A stretch of DNA of 61,040 nt from Porphyromonadaceae bacterium UBA4259 (GCA_002396125.1 DGWL01000077.1:1-61040); one strand, 5' to 3'. Counted from the stretch's first letter, positions 43,037 through 52,515 are shown. Notes: generated from the sequence alone by a model not told the origin. Numbers and translations: made by a program.

Positions 43037-45127
43037 CTATTGGAGCATCTCCAGGAACTGGTCTTCGTTGATGATTTCAATGCCTAGTTTTTGGGCTTTC
43101 TCAAGTTTGGCAGGTCCCATGTTATCGCCGGCAAGAATGAATGATGTGGCCTTGCTGATGCTACTCACGTTCTTGCCGCCATTGTGCTCTATCATGGCTT
43201 TATATTCCTCGCGTGAGTGATGCTGGAACACGCCGCTGATGACGATTTTCTTGCCTTCTAGCTTAGTGGTGCGGCTGGCGAGTTCCTGCTCGCTCAGGGC
43301 CATTTGCAGGCCTGCCCACCGCAGCCGTTCCACAATGTCGCGGTTGCTCTTGACGGAGAAGTGTTCCACTATGCTCTGGGCAATCTTTGGGCCTATCTCG
43401 GGAATGGCGGCGAGCTGGTCTACATTCATTGCCATGAGGGTGTCGATGTCGTGAACATTGCGGGCGAGCACTTTGGCGGTGGTTTCGCCCACAAACTGGA
43501 TGGAGAGGGCAAAGATAACCCGCTCGAAAGGCACTTGACGCGACTGTTCAATGCCGCGCATGATGCGCTGGGCACTCTTGAGCTGGAAACGGTCGAGACT
43601 CACCAACTTGTCGACGGTGAGGTCATAGAGGTCGGCGATGTTGCTCACCAGGCCGCTGTCGTGAAGCTGCACCGCCACTTCCTCGCCAATGCCGTCGATG
43701 TTCATGGCATGACGGCCCACAAAGTGCTCGATGCGCCCGGTGATTTGTGGCTTGCAGCCCCACTTGTTGGGGCACACCCATGCCGCCTCGCCCTCTACAC
43801 GTTGCAATGGCGTGCCGCACACAGGACAATGGGTAACAAACTGCAGTGGCTGTGCGTGAGCTTCGCGTTGCTTGATGTCGACACCCACAATCTTGGGGAT
43901 TATCTCTCCACCTTTTTCCACGTAGACCATGTCGCCGTCGTGGATGTCGAGCTGGCGGATGATGTCCTCGTTGTGCAGCGACGCGCGCTTGACCACAGTG
44001 CCGCTCAGCAACACCGGTTCCAGGTTGGCTACCGGCGTGATAACGCCTGTGCGGCCCACCTCGTAGCTCACCCACTTGAGCTTGGTGCATTCGCGCTCGG
44101 GCGCAAACTTATAGGCAATGGCCCATCGTGGCGACTTGGCTGTCGCACCCAGGTTGAGCCACTGGCGCAGCGAGTTGAGCTTGAACACCAGGCCGTCGGT
44201 GGCAACGGGGAGCGACTTGCGGTCTTTGTCCCACCGCTCAATGAATGTGCTCACGGCATCGATCGACTCAAGCACCTCGGTGTGGGCTGTCTTGAACCCC
44301 CACGACGCCACGGCCTTCATGGCCTCGGTGTGGGTGGAGTAGGGCAGATTGTCGCCCAGCAGGAAATAGAAGCGGGCATCCAGGCCGCGACGGGCAACCT
44401 CGGCGCTGTTTTGCATCTTGAGGGTGCCAGCTGCGGCATTGCGGGGGTTGGCAAAGAGCGGTTCCTCGTTATAGGCACGTTCCTTGTTGAGGCGCTCAAA
44501 ACTGGCCCAGGGCAGCAGAATCTCGCCACGCACTTCGAAGCGGGCGGGGTAGTCGGCATCCTTGGGCAACTCTAGCGGAATGCTGCGAATGGTGATGACG
44601 TTGGCCGTTACATCGTCGCCACGCACTCCGTCGCCACGGGTGACTGCTCGCAGCAGTCGTCCTCTCTCGTAGGTGAGCGAGATGCTTGTGCCGTCATATT
44701 TCATCTCCCCAACAATCTCCACGGGCTCTCCGCCCAAGCCGTCCTTGGCGCGACGCAGAAAATCCTGAACCTCCTCGATGCTGTAGCTGTTGCCCAGCGA
44801 CATCATGGGGCGCTCGTGGGCTACCTGCTCAAAGCCTTGGCTCAAGTCGCTGCCCACGCGCTGCGTGGGCGACAGCGGGTCGGCCATCTCGGGGTGGGCG
44901 GCCTCCAGGTCCTGCAACTCGCGCATGAGGCGGTCAAATTCCTGATCGCTGATGGTAGGCCGGTTGAGCACATAGTAGTTGTGGTTGTGGCGGTTTAGTG
45001 CCTCGCGCAGCTCCACGATGCGTGCCTGCTCGCCACTGGGTGCTGCTTCGGGCTGCCGGGCTTGCCGCATGTTGTTGCCGTTCTCTGTTTCGTCAATGTT
45101 GTCGAAGAGGCTGCCTTGTATCTCCAT
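43037..45127 (-). CDS. ligA: NAD-dependent DNA ligase LigA
   Basis: A 696-residue essential ligase. The adenylated lysine is K143 in EMKYDGTSIS. The NAD-binding Ia domain (YYVLNRPTISDQEFDRL), OB fold, four-cysteine zinc finger (HCPVCGTP...WVCPNKWGC), helix-hairpin-helix domain (DGIGEEVA, IPEIGPKIAQS) and C-terminal BRCT domain (about 622-696) are all present in order. A 22-residue polar N-terminal extension precedes the usual start region. Confidence 0.97.
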   Translation of the reverse strand: MEIQGSLFDNIDETENGNNMRQARQPEAAPSGEQARIVELREALNRHNHNYYVLNRPTISDQEFDRLMRELQDLEAAHPEMADPLSPTQRVGSDLSQGFEQVAHERPMMSLGNSYSIEEVQDFLRRAKDGLGGEPVEIVGEMKYDGTSISLTYERGRLLRAVTRGDGVRGDDVTANVITIRSIPLELPKDADYPARFEVRGEILLPWASFERLNKERAYNEEPLFANPRNAAAGTLKMQNSAEVARRGLDARFYFLLGDNLPYSTHTEAMKAVASWGFKTAHTEVLESIDAVSTFIERWDKDRKSLPVATDGLVFKLNSLRQWLNLGATAKSPRWAIAYKFAPERECTKLKWVSYEVGRTGVITPVANLEPVLLSGTVVKRASLHNEDIIRQLDIHDGDMVYVEKGGEIIPKIVGVDIKQREAHAQPLQFVTHCPVCGTPLQRVEGEAAWVCPNKWGCKPQITGRIEHFVGRHAMNIDGIGEEVAVQLHDSGLVSNIADLYDLTVDKLVSLDRFQLKSAQRIMRGIEQSRQVPFERVIFALSIQFVGETTAKVLARNVHDIDTLMAMNVDQLAAIPEIGPKIAQSIVEHFSVKSNRDIVERLRWAGLQMALSEQELASRTTKLEGKKIVISGVFQHHSREEYKAMIEHNGGKNVSSISKATSFILAGDNMGPAKLEKAQKLGIEIINEDQFLEMLQ

Positions 45128-45228
45128 GTGATGTTTTTAATATAAGTGATGGTGGGGTAATAGTTTTAACTCGCGCTTTTTGTGACTGTAAAATTAGATA
45201 ATAATTGTGACGTGGCAAAGAAAAAAAG

Positions 45229-45264
45229 TCACTTTTTACCTTCTTCAAGGGGTAAAAGGTGACT
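45229..45264 (-). terminator. Terminator of the YARHG gene
   Basis: AAGTCACTTTTTACC pairs with GGTAAAAGGTGACTT (with one mispair) around a 6-10-base loop; on the minus strand it runs into TTTTTTTC. It lies 26 bases past the stop of 45290-46429. Confidence 0.8.
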
Positions 45265-45289
45265 TATTCTCGGGGCTGGGACCGTGGGC

Positions 45290-46429
45290 TTACTTTTTGC
45301 CGGCCATCACTTGCTTGATGAGAGCTATGTTGAAGCGCTCGACATCGGTGAGAGCAACAGCCTTGCCGCTTTTTTTGTACCACGGCTGCTGATTGAAATA
45401 CTGCTGGTTGGCGGTACTCTTGAACGAGTCGCCATGGCGTGCATAAATCTCGGCGCGCATGAGCTCGAGCACATCAGCGGGGAAAAGCATGAGCAGTTCG
45501 TGGGTGAGTGGCATCACCGAGGCAAATGCCCACTTGCCGTGGATTCCGGGCCATGGGCACTGAAGCTTGGTGAGCACATTGACTGCATCGCTTTTAAGGC
45601 GTGGTGAGTGGTCGACGAAGGGTTCGTCTCTAGTGACTGTCGCCTCAAGTCCCTGCCGCGACAGTCGCAGTTGCCACTCCATTGGGCCCATGATGGCACC
45701 GGCACCGCCACCGCCGGGCATCTTGTCATATTTCGGGCTGCTGGGATCGCCATGGCTCACGCGTCCGTCACCATACTCGATGTCGATGGCCGAACGGTCG
45801 GGGTGAAGATAATAGACGAAGAGCCCTGGGTCGCGGTCATATTTATCGCCTGTGTAGAAGTCGAGGCGTTCACCCAGCACGGCGTTGTGGCCGTCGGTTG
45901 TGGCATAGTTGCCGGCAAGCACGTGGTAGACCGGGAGGCTCCACAGCCCGTTGGCCCGCTGGTCGAGGGTGATGCTGTAGTAGGCTCGCACCGGCGTTCC
46001 CGCGGCGTTGCGGTAAACCAGCATCGTGTAGGCTCCCAGTTGCTCAACTGTTACTTTGAGCATGGGCTTTTCAACGGTTGTGGCGTTGGAGCCTTTCAGC
46101 TTGATGAAGTGTGGCTTTACCATGGCTGCGGTGGACTGGCTGTCGTCTTCATAGAAAAACTCAATGAGATGGGTGTCGAGGTCCTCAATGGTGCCAACGA
46201 TAAATCGGCCATCGGTCCAGTAGTGCGCATTCTCACCGGTCAAGTAGTCCTTTAGCGGCAATTTCCTGCTCTTGTCGAGGCGGTGTGCAACGTCGAGAGC
46301 TTGTTGCTTGTGCAGTGCCGATTGCAACTGGTCGGGGGTGACATTGTAATTGTATTGTTTTTCCCGGGCATTTAGTGCCAGTGTCATTACTGCCATAGCA
46401 AAAAACATTAATAAGATTCTTGATTTCAT
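45290..46429 (-). CDS. Secreted protein with C-terminal YARHG domain
   Basis: A 379-residue protein with a signal peptide (MKSRILLMFFAMAVMTLALN). The last 70 residues form a YARHG domain (RAEIYARHGDSF, YFNQQPWYKK, ERFNIALIKQ), an extracellular domain of unknown function thought to bind cell-wall or other ligands. The body contains a Gly-rich loop (MPGGGGAGAIMG) and no motif I recognise. It is a single-gene unit with its own -7 box (46464) and terminator. Confidence 0.8.
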   Translation of the reverse strand: MKSRILLMFFAMAVMTLALNAREKQYNYNVTPDQLQSALHKQQALDVAHRLDKSRKLPLKDYLTGENAHYWTDGRFIVGTIEDLDTHLIEFFYEDDSQSTAAMVKPHFIKLKGSNATTVEKPMLKVTVEQLGAYTMLVYRNAAGTPVRAYYSITLDQRANGLWSLPVYHVLAGNYATTDGHNAVLGERLDFYTGDKYDRDPGLFVYYLHPDRSAIDIEYGDGRVSHGDPSSPKYDKMPGGGGAGAIMGPMEWQLRLSRQGLEATVTRDEPFVDHSPRLKSDAVNVLTKLQCPWPGIHGKWAFASVMPLTHELLMLFPADVLELMRAEIYARHGDSFKSTANQQYFNQQPWYKKSGKAVALTDVERFNIALIKQVMAGKK

Positions 46430-46463
46430 AATTATTTTTCAAAGGGGGGTTGAAGTTACTGTG

Positions 46464-46471
46464 CAAATTTA
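46464..46471 (-). promoter_or_regulatory. -7 promoter box for the YARHG gene
   Basis: Minus-strand TAAATTTG, 35 bases before the ATG at 46429. Confidence 0.5.
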
Positions 46472-46522
46472 ATTATTATTCTTGAAATGTAATGATTTTA
46501 AACAAGAAAATGTTAACTGTTT

Positions 46523-46553
46523 TTTGTGTTTTGAATTGCTTGTAGTATCTTTG
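46523..46553 (+). promoter_or_regulatory. Promoter for the first endonuclease gene
   Basis: TTTG (46523-46526), 19 bases, then TATCTTTG (46546-46553), 69 bases before the ATG at 46622. Probably serves both nuclease genes, since the second has no good box in front of it. Confidence 0.7.
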
Positions 46554-46621
46554 TGTGCTCAAAAGATGGATTTATTTCTTTCTTTGTGAGATTATAAAAA
46601 ACGAAGATTAACACTTGACAC

Positions 46622-47494
46622 ATGATTGACAAGAACAGGATAAAACGATGGCTGCAATGGGCCGCATGGGTGGTTGTGCCGGCCTTGTTGCTCACTGTCT
46701 ACATTAATAAAGGTGGTGATGAGCAGGAGCCGGCTGAAGAAGCCGAGAGAGCACAGGTGCTCAATAGCGATGAGGTGTTGCCAGCCACTGCCACTACCAC
46801 TACCGACGGTAACTATGAGAGTGTGCTGTTCCCGCGTGGATTGAGCAACACCGTGGTGCGATACAAGGGGTTTACGGCTCACTTCAACAAGCAACTGCAC
46901 ATTCCCAACTGCGTGGTCTATGAGATTACGGCGCAAGAGGCACGAGGAAAACGGGAGCGCAGCGGTAACTTCGAGCGCGACGAGAAGGTGCCGGGATGTC
47001 CCAACTGGTGGGACTACCGCGACTCGGGCTACGATCGTGGTCACATGGCTCCTGCCTGCGACATGAAATGGAATGAACAGGCTATGAATGAAACATTCTT
47101 CCTCACCAACATCTGTCCGCAGGACAATGCGCTTAACGCAGGCTTATGGAATGACCTGGAGTTGAAGATTCGTGAGTGGGCGCGCCGCGACAAGTCGCTT
47201 GTTGTGGTCACCGGGCCAATTGTGGGTAACAGTCCCAAGACTATTGGCCAGGATTTGGATATTGCCGTTCCCGAAGCTTTCTTCAAGGTGATTCTCGCGC
47301 CTAAAACCTCGCCCATGAAGGCGATTGGTTTCATTTGCCCCAATCGTGCCTGCGGAGGCTCGCTCAAGAGCTATGCCGTGAGTGTCGACGAGGTGGAGGA
47401 ACGCACAGGCATGAACTTTTTCAATGCCCTGCCCGACGATGTAGAGAACCGCATCGAGGCCTCAAGCAACCTTTACCAGTGGCTTAATCCTTAG
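46622..47494 (+). CDS. DNA/RNA non-specific endonuclease, copy 1
   Basis: A 290-residue beta-beta-alpha-metal nuclease. An N-terminal membrane anchor or signal (residues 10-27) is followed by a Thr-rich linker. The active site is DRGHMAPACDMKW with catalytic H141, and the metal-binding Asn lies in TNICPQDNALNAGLWNDLE. Residues about 80-285 form the domain. An exported nuclease that degrades extracellular or periplasmic DNA and RNA is the usual role. It is followed by a paralogue 78 bases later. Confidence 0.92.
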   Translation: MIDKNRIKRWLQWAAWVVVPALLLTVYINKGGDEQEPAEEAERAQVLNSDEVLPATATTTTDGNYESVLFPRGLSNTVVRYKGFTAHFNKQLHIPNCVVYEITAQEARGKRERSGNFERDEKVPGCPNWWDYRDSGYDRGHMAPACDMKWNEQAMNETFFLTNICPQDNALNAGLWNDLELKIREWARRDKSLVVVTGPIVGNSPKTIGQDLDIAVPEAFFKVILAPKTSPMKAIGFICPNRACGGSLKSYAVSVDEVEERTGMNFFNALPDDVENRIEASSNLYQWLNP

Positions 47495-47572
47495 AGGCCA
47501 CACTTTTTGGCATGAGATTTGCACTTCACCGGTAAACTTGTTATTTCGTTTTCTTTAAAAATTGTCTAGATT

Positions 47573-48469
47573 ATGAAGATTAGGTTTGACAAATTCAGCG
47601 TGGGGTGCATTATCACAATTGTGGTGGCTTTGCTGGTTTCGGGAGTGGCCGATGCCAAGCGCAAGAAAAACAGGCACAAGAAACTCTCGCTCACCGAGCA
47701 TGTTGTCACGCCTTTTTTTAAGGCTGGCGATTCCGGGCGAGGCAGTGCTAAAGGTCAACAGCAGCTTAATGCCGTGAACTCGGCACTGACCGACGTGCGC
47801 ATCAACTCGCGCTATCGCAACACAACTAAGCGATATGCTGCCATGACGGTGAATTTTAACCCGGCTTGTCGCGTGCCCAACTGCGTGAGCTACATTCTCA
47901 CGGCCGACATGGTGGCTGTTACCAACGGCCCCGGGGCAGAGCATCGTCGCAACTACAAGTTCTATGCCGACCCCTCGGTGAGCGGTTGCCCCGACTGGTT
48001 TGAGTATCGAGGCAGTGGTTACGACCGTGGTCACATGGCTCCTGCCAACGATATGCGCTGGAGTAGGCAGTCGATGAGCGACTGCTTCCTGATGACCAAC
48101 ATCTGCCCGCAGGATCACGATCTCAATGGTGGCAGCTGGAACAAACTTGAACTTAAGGTTCACGACTGGGCAATGAGCCACGGCAAGATTGTTGTGGCAA
48201 CAGGACCGGTGCTTAATGGCGCCAGCCGTCGCATAGGAAAGAACAACGACATTGTGGTGCCGGCGGGCTTTTTCAAGGTTGTGCTTGATCCATCGCGCAA
48301 CTGCGCCATCGGATTTATCTACGACAACCGCGAGGGCGGTGGCGGCGTTCAGCGGCATGCCTGCAGTGTCGACGAAGTGGAACGCGTTACAGGACACGAT
48401 TTCTTCAGTTCCCTGCCCGACAATGTTGTGCGGCAAGTTGAAGCCAATTTCAACTACAATCAATGGTAA
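47573..48469 (+). CDS. DNA/RNA non-specific endonuclease, copy 2
   Basis: A 298-residue paralogue of the previous gene. An N-terminal signal (residues 10-27, ending VADA) is followed by a very basic segment (KRKKNRHKK). The active site reads DRGHMAPANDMRW with H154, and TNICPQDHDLNGGSWNKLE holds the metal-binding Asn. Shared C-terminal motif CSVDEVERVTGHDFFSSLPD. The two copies differ clearly in sequence, so the duplication is not recent. Confidence 0.92.
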   Translation: MKIRFDKFSVGCIITIVVALLVSGVADAKRKKNRHKKLSLTEHVVTPFFKAGDSGRGSAKGQQQLNAVNSALTDVRINSRYRNTTKRYAAMTVNFNPACRVPNCVSYILTADMVAVTNGPGAEHRRNYKFYADPSVSGCPDWFEYRGSGYDRGHMAPANDMRWSRQSMSDCFLMTNICPQDHDLNGGSWNKLELKVHDWAMSHGKIVVATGPVLNGASRRIGKNNDIVVPAGFFKVVLDPSRNCAIGFIYDNREGGGGVQRHACSVDEVERVTGHDFFSSLPDNVVRQVEANFNYNQW

Positions 48470-48633
48470 CTTGACTTGGTACTCTAATGTTGTGGGAGTT
48501 ATGTGATGTAATACATCTTGCTCTTTTAAAACTGATTAATGGTGGATAGGTGGAGCGTGAAGATGAATGAGCGTTTTGCACGTCAACTCGTTTACTTGTC
48601 TACTGGTTTACTAAAAAATACTGATAATTCATT

Positions 48634-50010
48634 ATGGACACGATATGTGCGGTCTCCACGCCTCATGGCATGGGTGGAATAGCGGTAATTAGGGTGAGTG
48701 GCGACCAGGCGCTCACCATTGTCGGGCAGCGATGGCAGGGGTTGGCTTTGCACAAGTTGAAGAGCCACACTGCCCACTTGGGGCGCATTGTTGATTCTCA
48801 TGGAGAGATGCTCGACGAGGTGGTGCTCACCGTGTTTCGTGCCCCCAATTCTTTCACAGGCGAAGACGTGGTGGAAATATCATGCCACGGCTCAATGTGG
48901 ATTCAGCAACAACTCGTTACCACTCTCATCGATGCAGGATGCCGTGCGGCTACGGGTGGTGAATTCACGCAGCGGGCATTTGCCAATGGCCGTCTCGACC
49001 TGTCGCAGGCCGAGGCAATCGCCGATGTCATTGCGTCGCAATCGCGGGCTTCGCATCATGTGGCAATGAACCAGATGAGAGGGGCTTTTAGCCGCAAACT
49101 CAGTGCGTTGAGAGCGCAACTGCTGCAGTTTGTGTCGCTCATTGAACTTGAACTTGACTTCAGTGAGGAAGATGTCACCTTTGCCGACCGCGAGCGACTT
49201 GAAAAGCTTGCCACTGGCATTAAAGACGTGATTGACTCGCTGGCGCAATCCTATCGGGCAGGCAATGCTATTAAGAACGGTTTGCCGGTGGCTATTATCG
49301 GTCCTACAAATGCCGGGAAGTCCACTTTGCTCAACGCACTCCTGGGCGACGACCGGGCGCTGGTGAGTGACATCAAGGGAACCACGCGCGATGTTATTGA
49401 AGACACTATCGTGATAGATGGCACACTACTTCGTTTTATCGACACTGCAGGCATTCGCCAGTCGACCGATGCTATCGAGGCTATGGGCATTGAGCGCTCG
49501 TTCAAGAAGATGGACGAGGCACGCATCGTGCTGTGGATGATTGATGCCACAGCCCCAATCGCAGAATTAGAATCTTTCTTCTTGCATGTTAAGGAGCACT
49601 GCGCTGACAAGGCGGTACTAGCCGTTATCAACAAGGTCGATGTCGCGCCTGCGCAAGCTATAGTAAATCGCGTTAAAGCTCTTGCCCCCACAGTCACAAT
49701 TGTTGAAATATCGGCGCGAGAAGGAATGGGAGTTGACAAACTCAAGAGCGAAATTATTGCTGCGGCGGCACTGCCGCAAGTCAACGATGAAAACGCGGTA
49801 ATTGTCACCAATTCGCGCCACTATAATGCTCTTGTGCGTGCCGGTGAAGCTATCGACCGCACCCTGCAGGGACTATCGTCAGGACTAAGCGGCGACCTTG
49901 TGAGCCAAGACATTCGCGAGTGCATGCACTACCTGGGCGAAATCACCGGCGAAATCTCAACCGACGATATCCTAGGCGAAATTTTCAGCCACTTCTGCAT
50001 CGGCAAGTGA
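48634..50010 (+). CDS. mnmE: tRNA modification GTPase MnmE
   Basis: A 458-residue GTPase that, with MnmG, modifies the wobble uridine of certain tRNAs. The N-terminal folate-binding domain (TICAVSTPHGMGGIAVIRVSG), the helical domain and an inserted G domain (GPTNAGKST, GTTRD, DTAGIR, NKVD) are all present. The C-terminal catalytic motif CIGK is the last four residues. Its stop adjoins the stop of the convergent esterase with no intervening base. Confidence 0.97.
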   Translation: MDTICAVSTPHGMGGIAVIRVSGDQALTIVGQRWQGLALHKLKSHTAHLGRIVDSHGEMLDEVVLTVFRAPNSFTGEDVVEISCHGSMWIQQQLVTTLIDAGCRAATGGEFTQRAFANGRLDLSQAEAIADVIASQSRASHHVAMNQMRGAFSRKLSALRAQLLQFVSLIELELDFSEEDVTFADRERLEKLATGIKDVIDSLAQSYRAGNAIKNGLPVAIIGPTNAGKSTLLNALLGDDRALVSDIKGTTRDVIEDTIVIDGTLLRFIDTAGIRQSTDAIEAMGIERSFKKMDEARIVLWMIDATAPIAELESFFLHVKEHCADKAVLAVINKVDVAPAQAIVNRVKALAPTVTIVEISAREGMGVDKLKSEIIAAAALPQVNDENAVIVTNSRHYNALVRAGEAIDRTLQGLSSGLSGDLVSQDIRECMHYLGEITGEISTDDILGEIFSHFCIGK

Positions 50011-50709
50011 TTATTGATTCAGAAGCCATGCGAAGGCTTGTGCCATGCGCAGGTGAGGGGTAGCAAAGTGGTTGCCCGGGTTCCAATGTAGGGTGGTGTT
50101 GACTCCTTGCTGCTGAAGTGCCTGGTGCTGACGGTTGATGCAGTGGCCCACCTGCGCCATGATGGGATTGCGGGTATGTTCTTCCTTGTCGCCTAAGCTG
50201 AGGTAGATGTTTTGACACAAAGGTTTTTTGTCATTGATAAAGGCAATCCAGCCAGGATACCACACTGAGGGAGAAGCTGCCGCAATGCCATTAAAGACGC
50301 TTGATGTGTAACCCGACCACAAGGCAAATAATCCCGCAAGCGAGTATCCGCCCAAGATGCAATGAGCCGTTGAAATACCTTGTTCTTGGAGTGCGGGTAA
50401 CAGATGTGTTATAATGTAGTCGAGCGTGGATGCCGCCTTGTCGCCAAATGGCTTTTTGCCGAAAACCGGTGGTGCTTGCCAAGGTGTGAGTTCGCTGTTC
50501 CAGTCGTTGATTTTGAATGCTGCCAGCGTGAATGGCATTGGAGTCAATCGAGCTATTTCTCCAACCTCATTGTTTAGCAAGTTCTGGTCGTGGTCATCAA
50601 CTGGCTGGATGAGCACATGCCGAGCTTTGTCAGCACGGTAAATGTGGCTCTCCCTTCCAGCAATGGTGCTTGTTGTGAGTCTAAAAGCTCCTGAAGATAA
50701 TTCATTCAT
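50011..50709 (-). CDS. Alpha/beta-hydrolase esterase (Fes/D-like)
   Basis: A 232-residue cytoplasmic serine hydrolase of the putative esterase family. The nucleophile elbow is GGYSLAG, the acid is probably the Asp in LSLGDKEEHTRN, and the histidine lies in HWNPGNHFATP. Members hydrolyse small acyl esters or siderophore-like esters; no iron-uptake genes are near. A -7 box precedes it at 50757. Confidence 0.8.
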   Translation of the reverse strand: MNELSSGAFRLTTSTIAGRESHIYRADKARHVLIQPVDDHDQNLLNNEVGEIARLTPMPFTLAAFKINDWNSELTPWQAPPVFGKKPFGDKAASTLDYIITHLLPALQEQGISTAHCILGGYSLAGLFALWSGYTSSVFNGIAAASPSVWYPGWIAFINDKKPLCQNIYLSLGDKEEHTRNPIMAQVGHCINRQHQALQQQGVNTTLHWNPGNHFATPHLRMAQAFAWLLNQ

Positions 50710-50756
50710 AGCTCAATCAATGAAAAACTATTTCTTTTAGGTGGGAAATGAGAGCA

Positions 50757-50764
50757 CAAAGATA
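50757..50764 (-). promoter_or_regulatory. -7 promoter box for the esterase gene
   Basis: Minus-strand TATCTTTG, 48 bases before the ATG at 50709. The rest of the 50710-50972 divergent spacer shows only this and the rightward box at 50912. Confidence 0.5.
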
Positions 50765-50911
50765 GTTGTTTTTTCCATTTTTTTCTCATCTGCGTTCACA
50801 ATTATTTGTGTGGTTGGAATAACCGGTTACCCAAATTTCGGAAAAAGAACTTTATCATTGTATTGTAGAGCTTTTTTATTAATATGAGCTGTGAATTTCG
50901 AGAATTCTATG

Positions 50912-50919
50912 TAAATTTG
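50912..50919 (+). promoter_or_regulatory. -7 promoter box for the acetyltransferase gene
   Basis: TAAATTTG, 53 bases before the ATG at 50973. No -33 box is obvious. Confidence 0.5.
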
Positions 50920-50972
50920 TAGTGTAAAATAACACAGGCTGAGTAATGGGATAATTAAACAATAATTTCTTT

Positions 50973-51545
50973 ATGACAATACAGGAATTTCGAGATTACA
51001 TGGCCAGCGGGCAGCCTGTTGTGGGTGGCTCGCAGGTGCACATGATGTTTCACAAACTCTCGCAAGAGGCGTTGCAGATTACGGCCGAGATTAACGGCAA
51101 GTATCACACACCCGAGCAGTTGCATGCGCTGCTTGAGGAACTGTTTGGCCGTGAGGTGCCTGCAACGGTGGGCCTTTTTCCGCCATTCCACACCGATTGC
51201 GGCAAGAACATCAAGCTTGCCGAGGGTGTTTTCATTAACATGGGTTGCAAGTTTCAGGATCAGGGTGGCATCACAATCGATGAGGGAGCCCTCATTGGTC
51301 ACAACGTGGTGCTTGCCACTATCAATCACGACCTTGCGCCCAGCAGGCGGCAGAGCATGACTTATGCGCCAATTCACATTGGCAAGAACGTGTGGATTGG
51401 TGCCAATGCCACCGTTTTGCCCGGTGTCACCATCGGCGATGGGGCTGTGGTGGCGGCAGGTGCTGTTGTCGCCAAGGATGTGGAACCATGCACCATTGTG
51501 GGTGGCATTCCCGCCAAACTCATCAGGCGCATTGAGGAAGAATAA
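50973..51545 (+). CDS. Sugar O-acetyltransferase (maltose/galactoside acetyltransferase-like)
   Basis: A 190-residue left-handed beta-helix acetyltransferase. The N-terminal helical region (Mac-type) is followed by hexapeptide repeats: FPPFHTDCGKNIKLAEGVFIN, GALIGHNVVLATINHD with the catalytic His, and IGKNVWIGANATVLPGVTIG. Acetyl-CoA is the donor and a small sugar or thiogalactoside the usual acceptor. Single gene. Confidence 0.88.
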   Translation: MTIQEFRDYMASGQPVVGGSQVHMMFHKLSQEALQITAEINGKYHTPEQLHALLEELFGREVPATVGLFPPFHTDCGKNIKLAEGVFINMGCKFQDQGGITIDEGALIGHNVVLATINHDLAPSRRQSMTYAPIHIGKNVWIGANATVLPGVTIGDGAVVAAGAVVAKDVEPCTIVGGIPAKLIRRIEEE

Positions 51546-51600
51546 CACATCTCTTTTTTAGAGGGGCGGTATTGGCCATATAATTGCCCGGAAAATATTT

Positions 51601-51951
51601 TTAGCGGGTTTTGCGGCGCGACTTCACCAGTTGGTAAGACTTGCGCACTAGGGCGCGGAGCTCATCGTCGCCAACGTCGCCGTTGAGCTCCACGCTCATC
51701 CAGTAGCGCTTGTCGCCGTTGTAGGGCTCACCTATGGCCTGGTAACGCTCCTTGAGTTCGACCATTTCATTAGGGTCGCACTTGATGGTTACAGCCTTGA
51801 AATCGTCGATGTTGAAGTAGCAGAACATGTGTCCTTCCACATAGAAGACTAGGATTGTGAATTTACCCTTCGAGAATTTCTCAAAGGGAGTGCCTTCGCT
51901 CACTCCAGGCAGCGACAGGCAATAATCACGAAACTCTTCTATGTTCATCAT
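51601..51951 (-). CDS. MmcQ/YjbR family DNA-binding-like protein
   Basis: A 116-residue protein with the YjbR/MmcQ pattern: EEFRDYCLSLPGVSEGTPF at the N-terminus, then VEGHMFCYFNIDDFKAVTIKCDP and RYWMSVELNGDV. The fold is CyaY-like; DNA binding is proposed for the family but not proven. Last gene of the minus-strand redox cluster. Confidence 0.88.
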   Translation of the reverse strand: MMNIEEFRDYCLSLPGVSEGTPFEKFSKGKFTILVFYVEGHMFCYFNIDDFKAVTIKCDPNEMVELKERYQAIGEPYNGDKRYWMSVELNGDVGDDELRALVRKSYQLVKSRRKTR

Positions 51952-51999
51952 TGGGAGGACTCTGGGATTCGGGATAGGGCAGAGAAAAAACTGATTGCT

Positions 52000-52515
52000 T
52001 TAGAACTTGGCCACCAGGTCGGCAATTTTCTGCTTGGTGGCGTCGGTCTTTTGCTCCTCATTCATGGCGGTGACAATGCCGCAATCTTCCACTTTCCAGT
52101 AGTTGCAAATGTCGTGGTACTCGGCAGTGGCTCCTGTGTAGACGCCTGGTGAGTAGCTCGACATGAGCAGTGCCATCTTTTTCACTTTGGCGGGAGCGTT
52201 AACGCAGTACATGCGCTGGATTGGGGCCTGCAGTTGAGAGCACAGGGTAAAGTAGTAGATGGGAGCGGCGAGCACGAGAACCTCGGCCTCGGCCATGAGT
52301 GGGTAGAGTTCCTGCATGTCGTCCTTTTGGATGCAGGCTCCGTTGCCCTTGGTGTGACAATACTCGCAGGCGAGGCAACCGTCAATCTTCTTGCGGGCCA
52401 CATTCACCAGTGTTACGTTGTGACCTGCCGCCTCGGCAGCTTTCTTCATTTCCTCGGCCATCCAGGCGGTGCTGCCATTGGCGCGGGGAGAACCTTGTAG
52501 AATTAGAATGTTCAT
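52000..52515 (-). CDS. NADPH-dependent FMN reductase / flavodoxin-family oxidoreductase
   Basis: A 171-residue flavoprotein. The FMN phosphate loop is ILQGSPRANGSTAWM; CLACEYCHTKGNGACIQKDDM is the cysteine-bearing segment of the iron-sulfur flavoprotein or MdaB-like group, and APIYYFTLCSQLQAPIQRMY the flavin-contacting strand. It probably reduces quinones or other small acceptors. A damaged gene of the same kind lies at 53056-53381. Confidence 0.85.
   Translation of the reverse strand: MNILILQGSPRANGSTAWMAEEMKKAAEAAGHNVTLVNVARKKIDGCLACEYCHTKGNGACIQKDDMQELYPLMAEAEVLVLAAPIYYFTLCSQLQAPIQRMYCVNAPAKVKKMALLMSSYSPGVYTGATAEYHDICNYWKVEDCGIVTAMNEEQKTDATKQKIADLVAKF

Noticed and set aside
43304..44575. 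A 423-codon open frame on the plus strand opposite ligA
   Set aside because: LigA domains and catalytic lysine are clear on the minus strand; the opposite frame has no motif.
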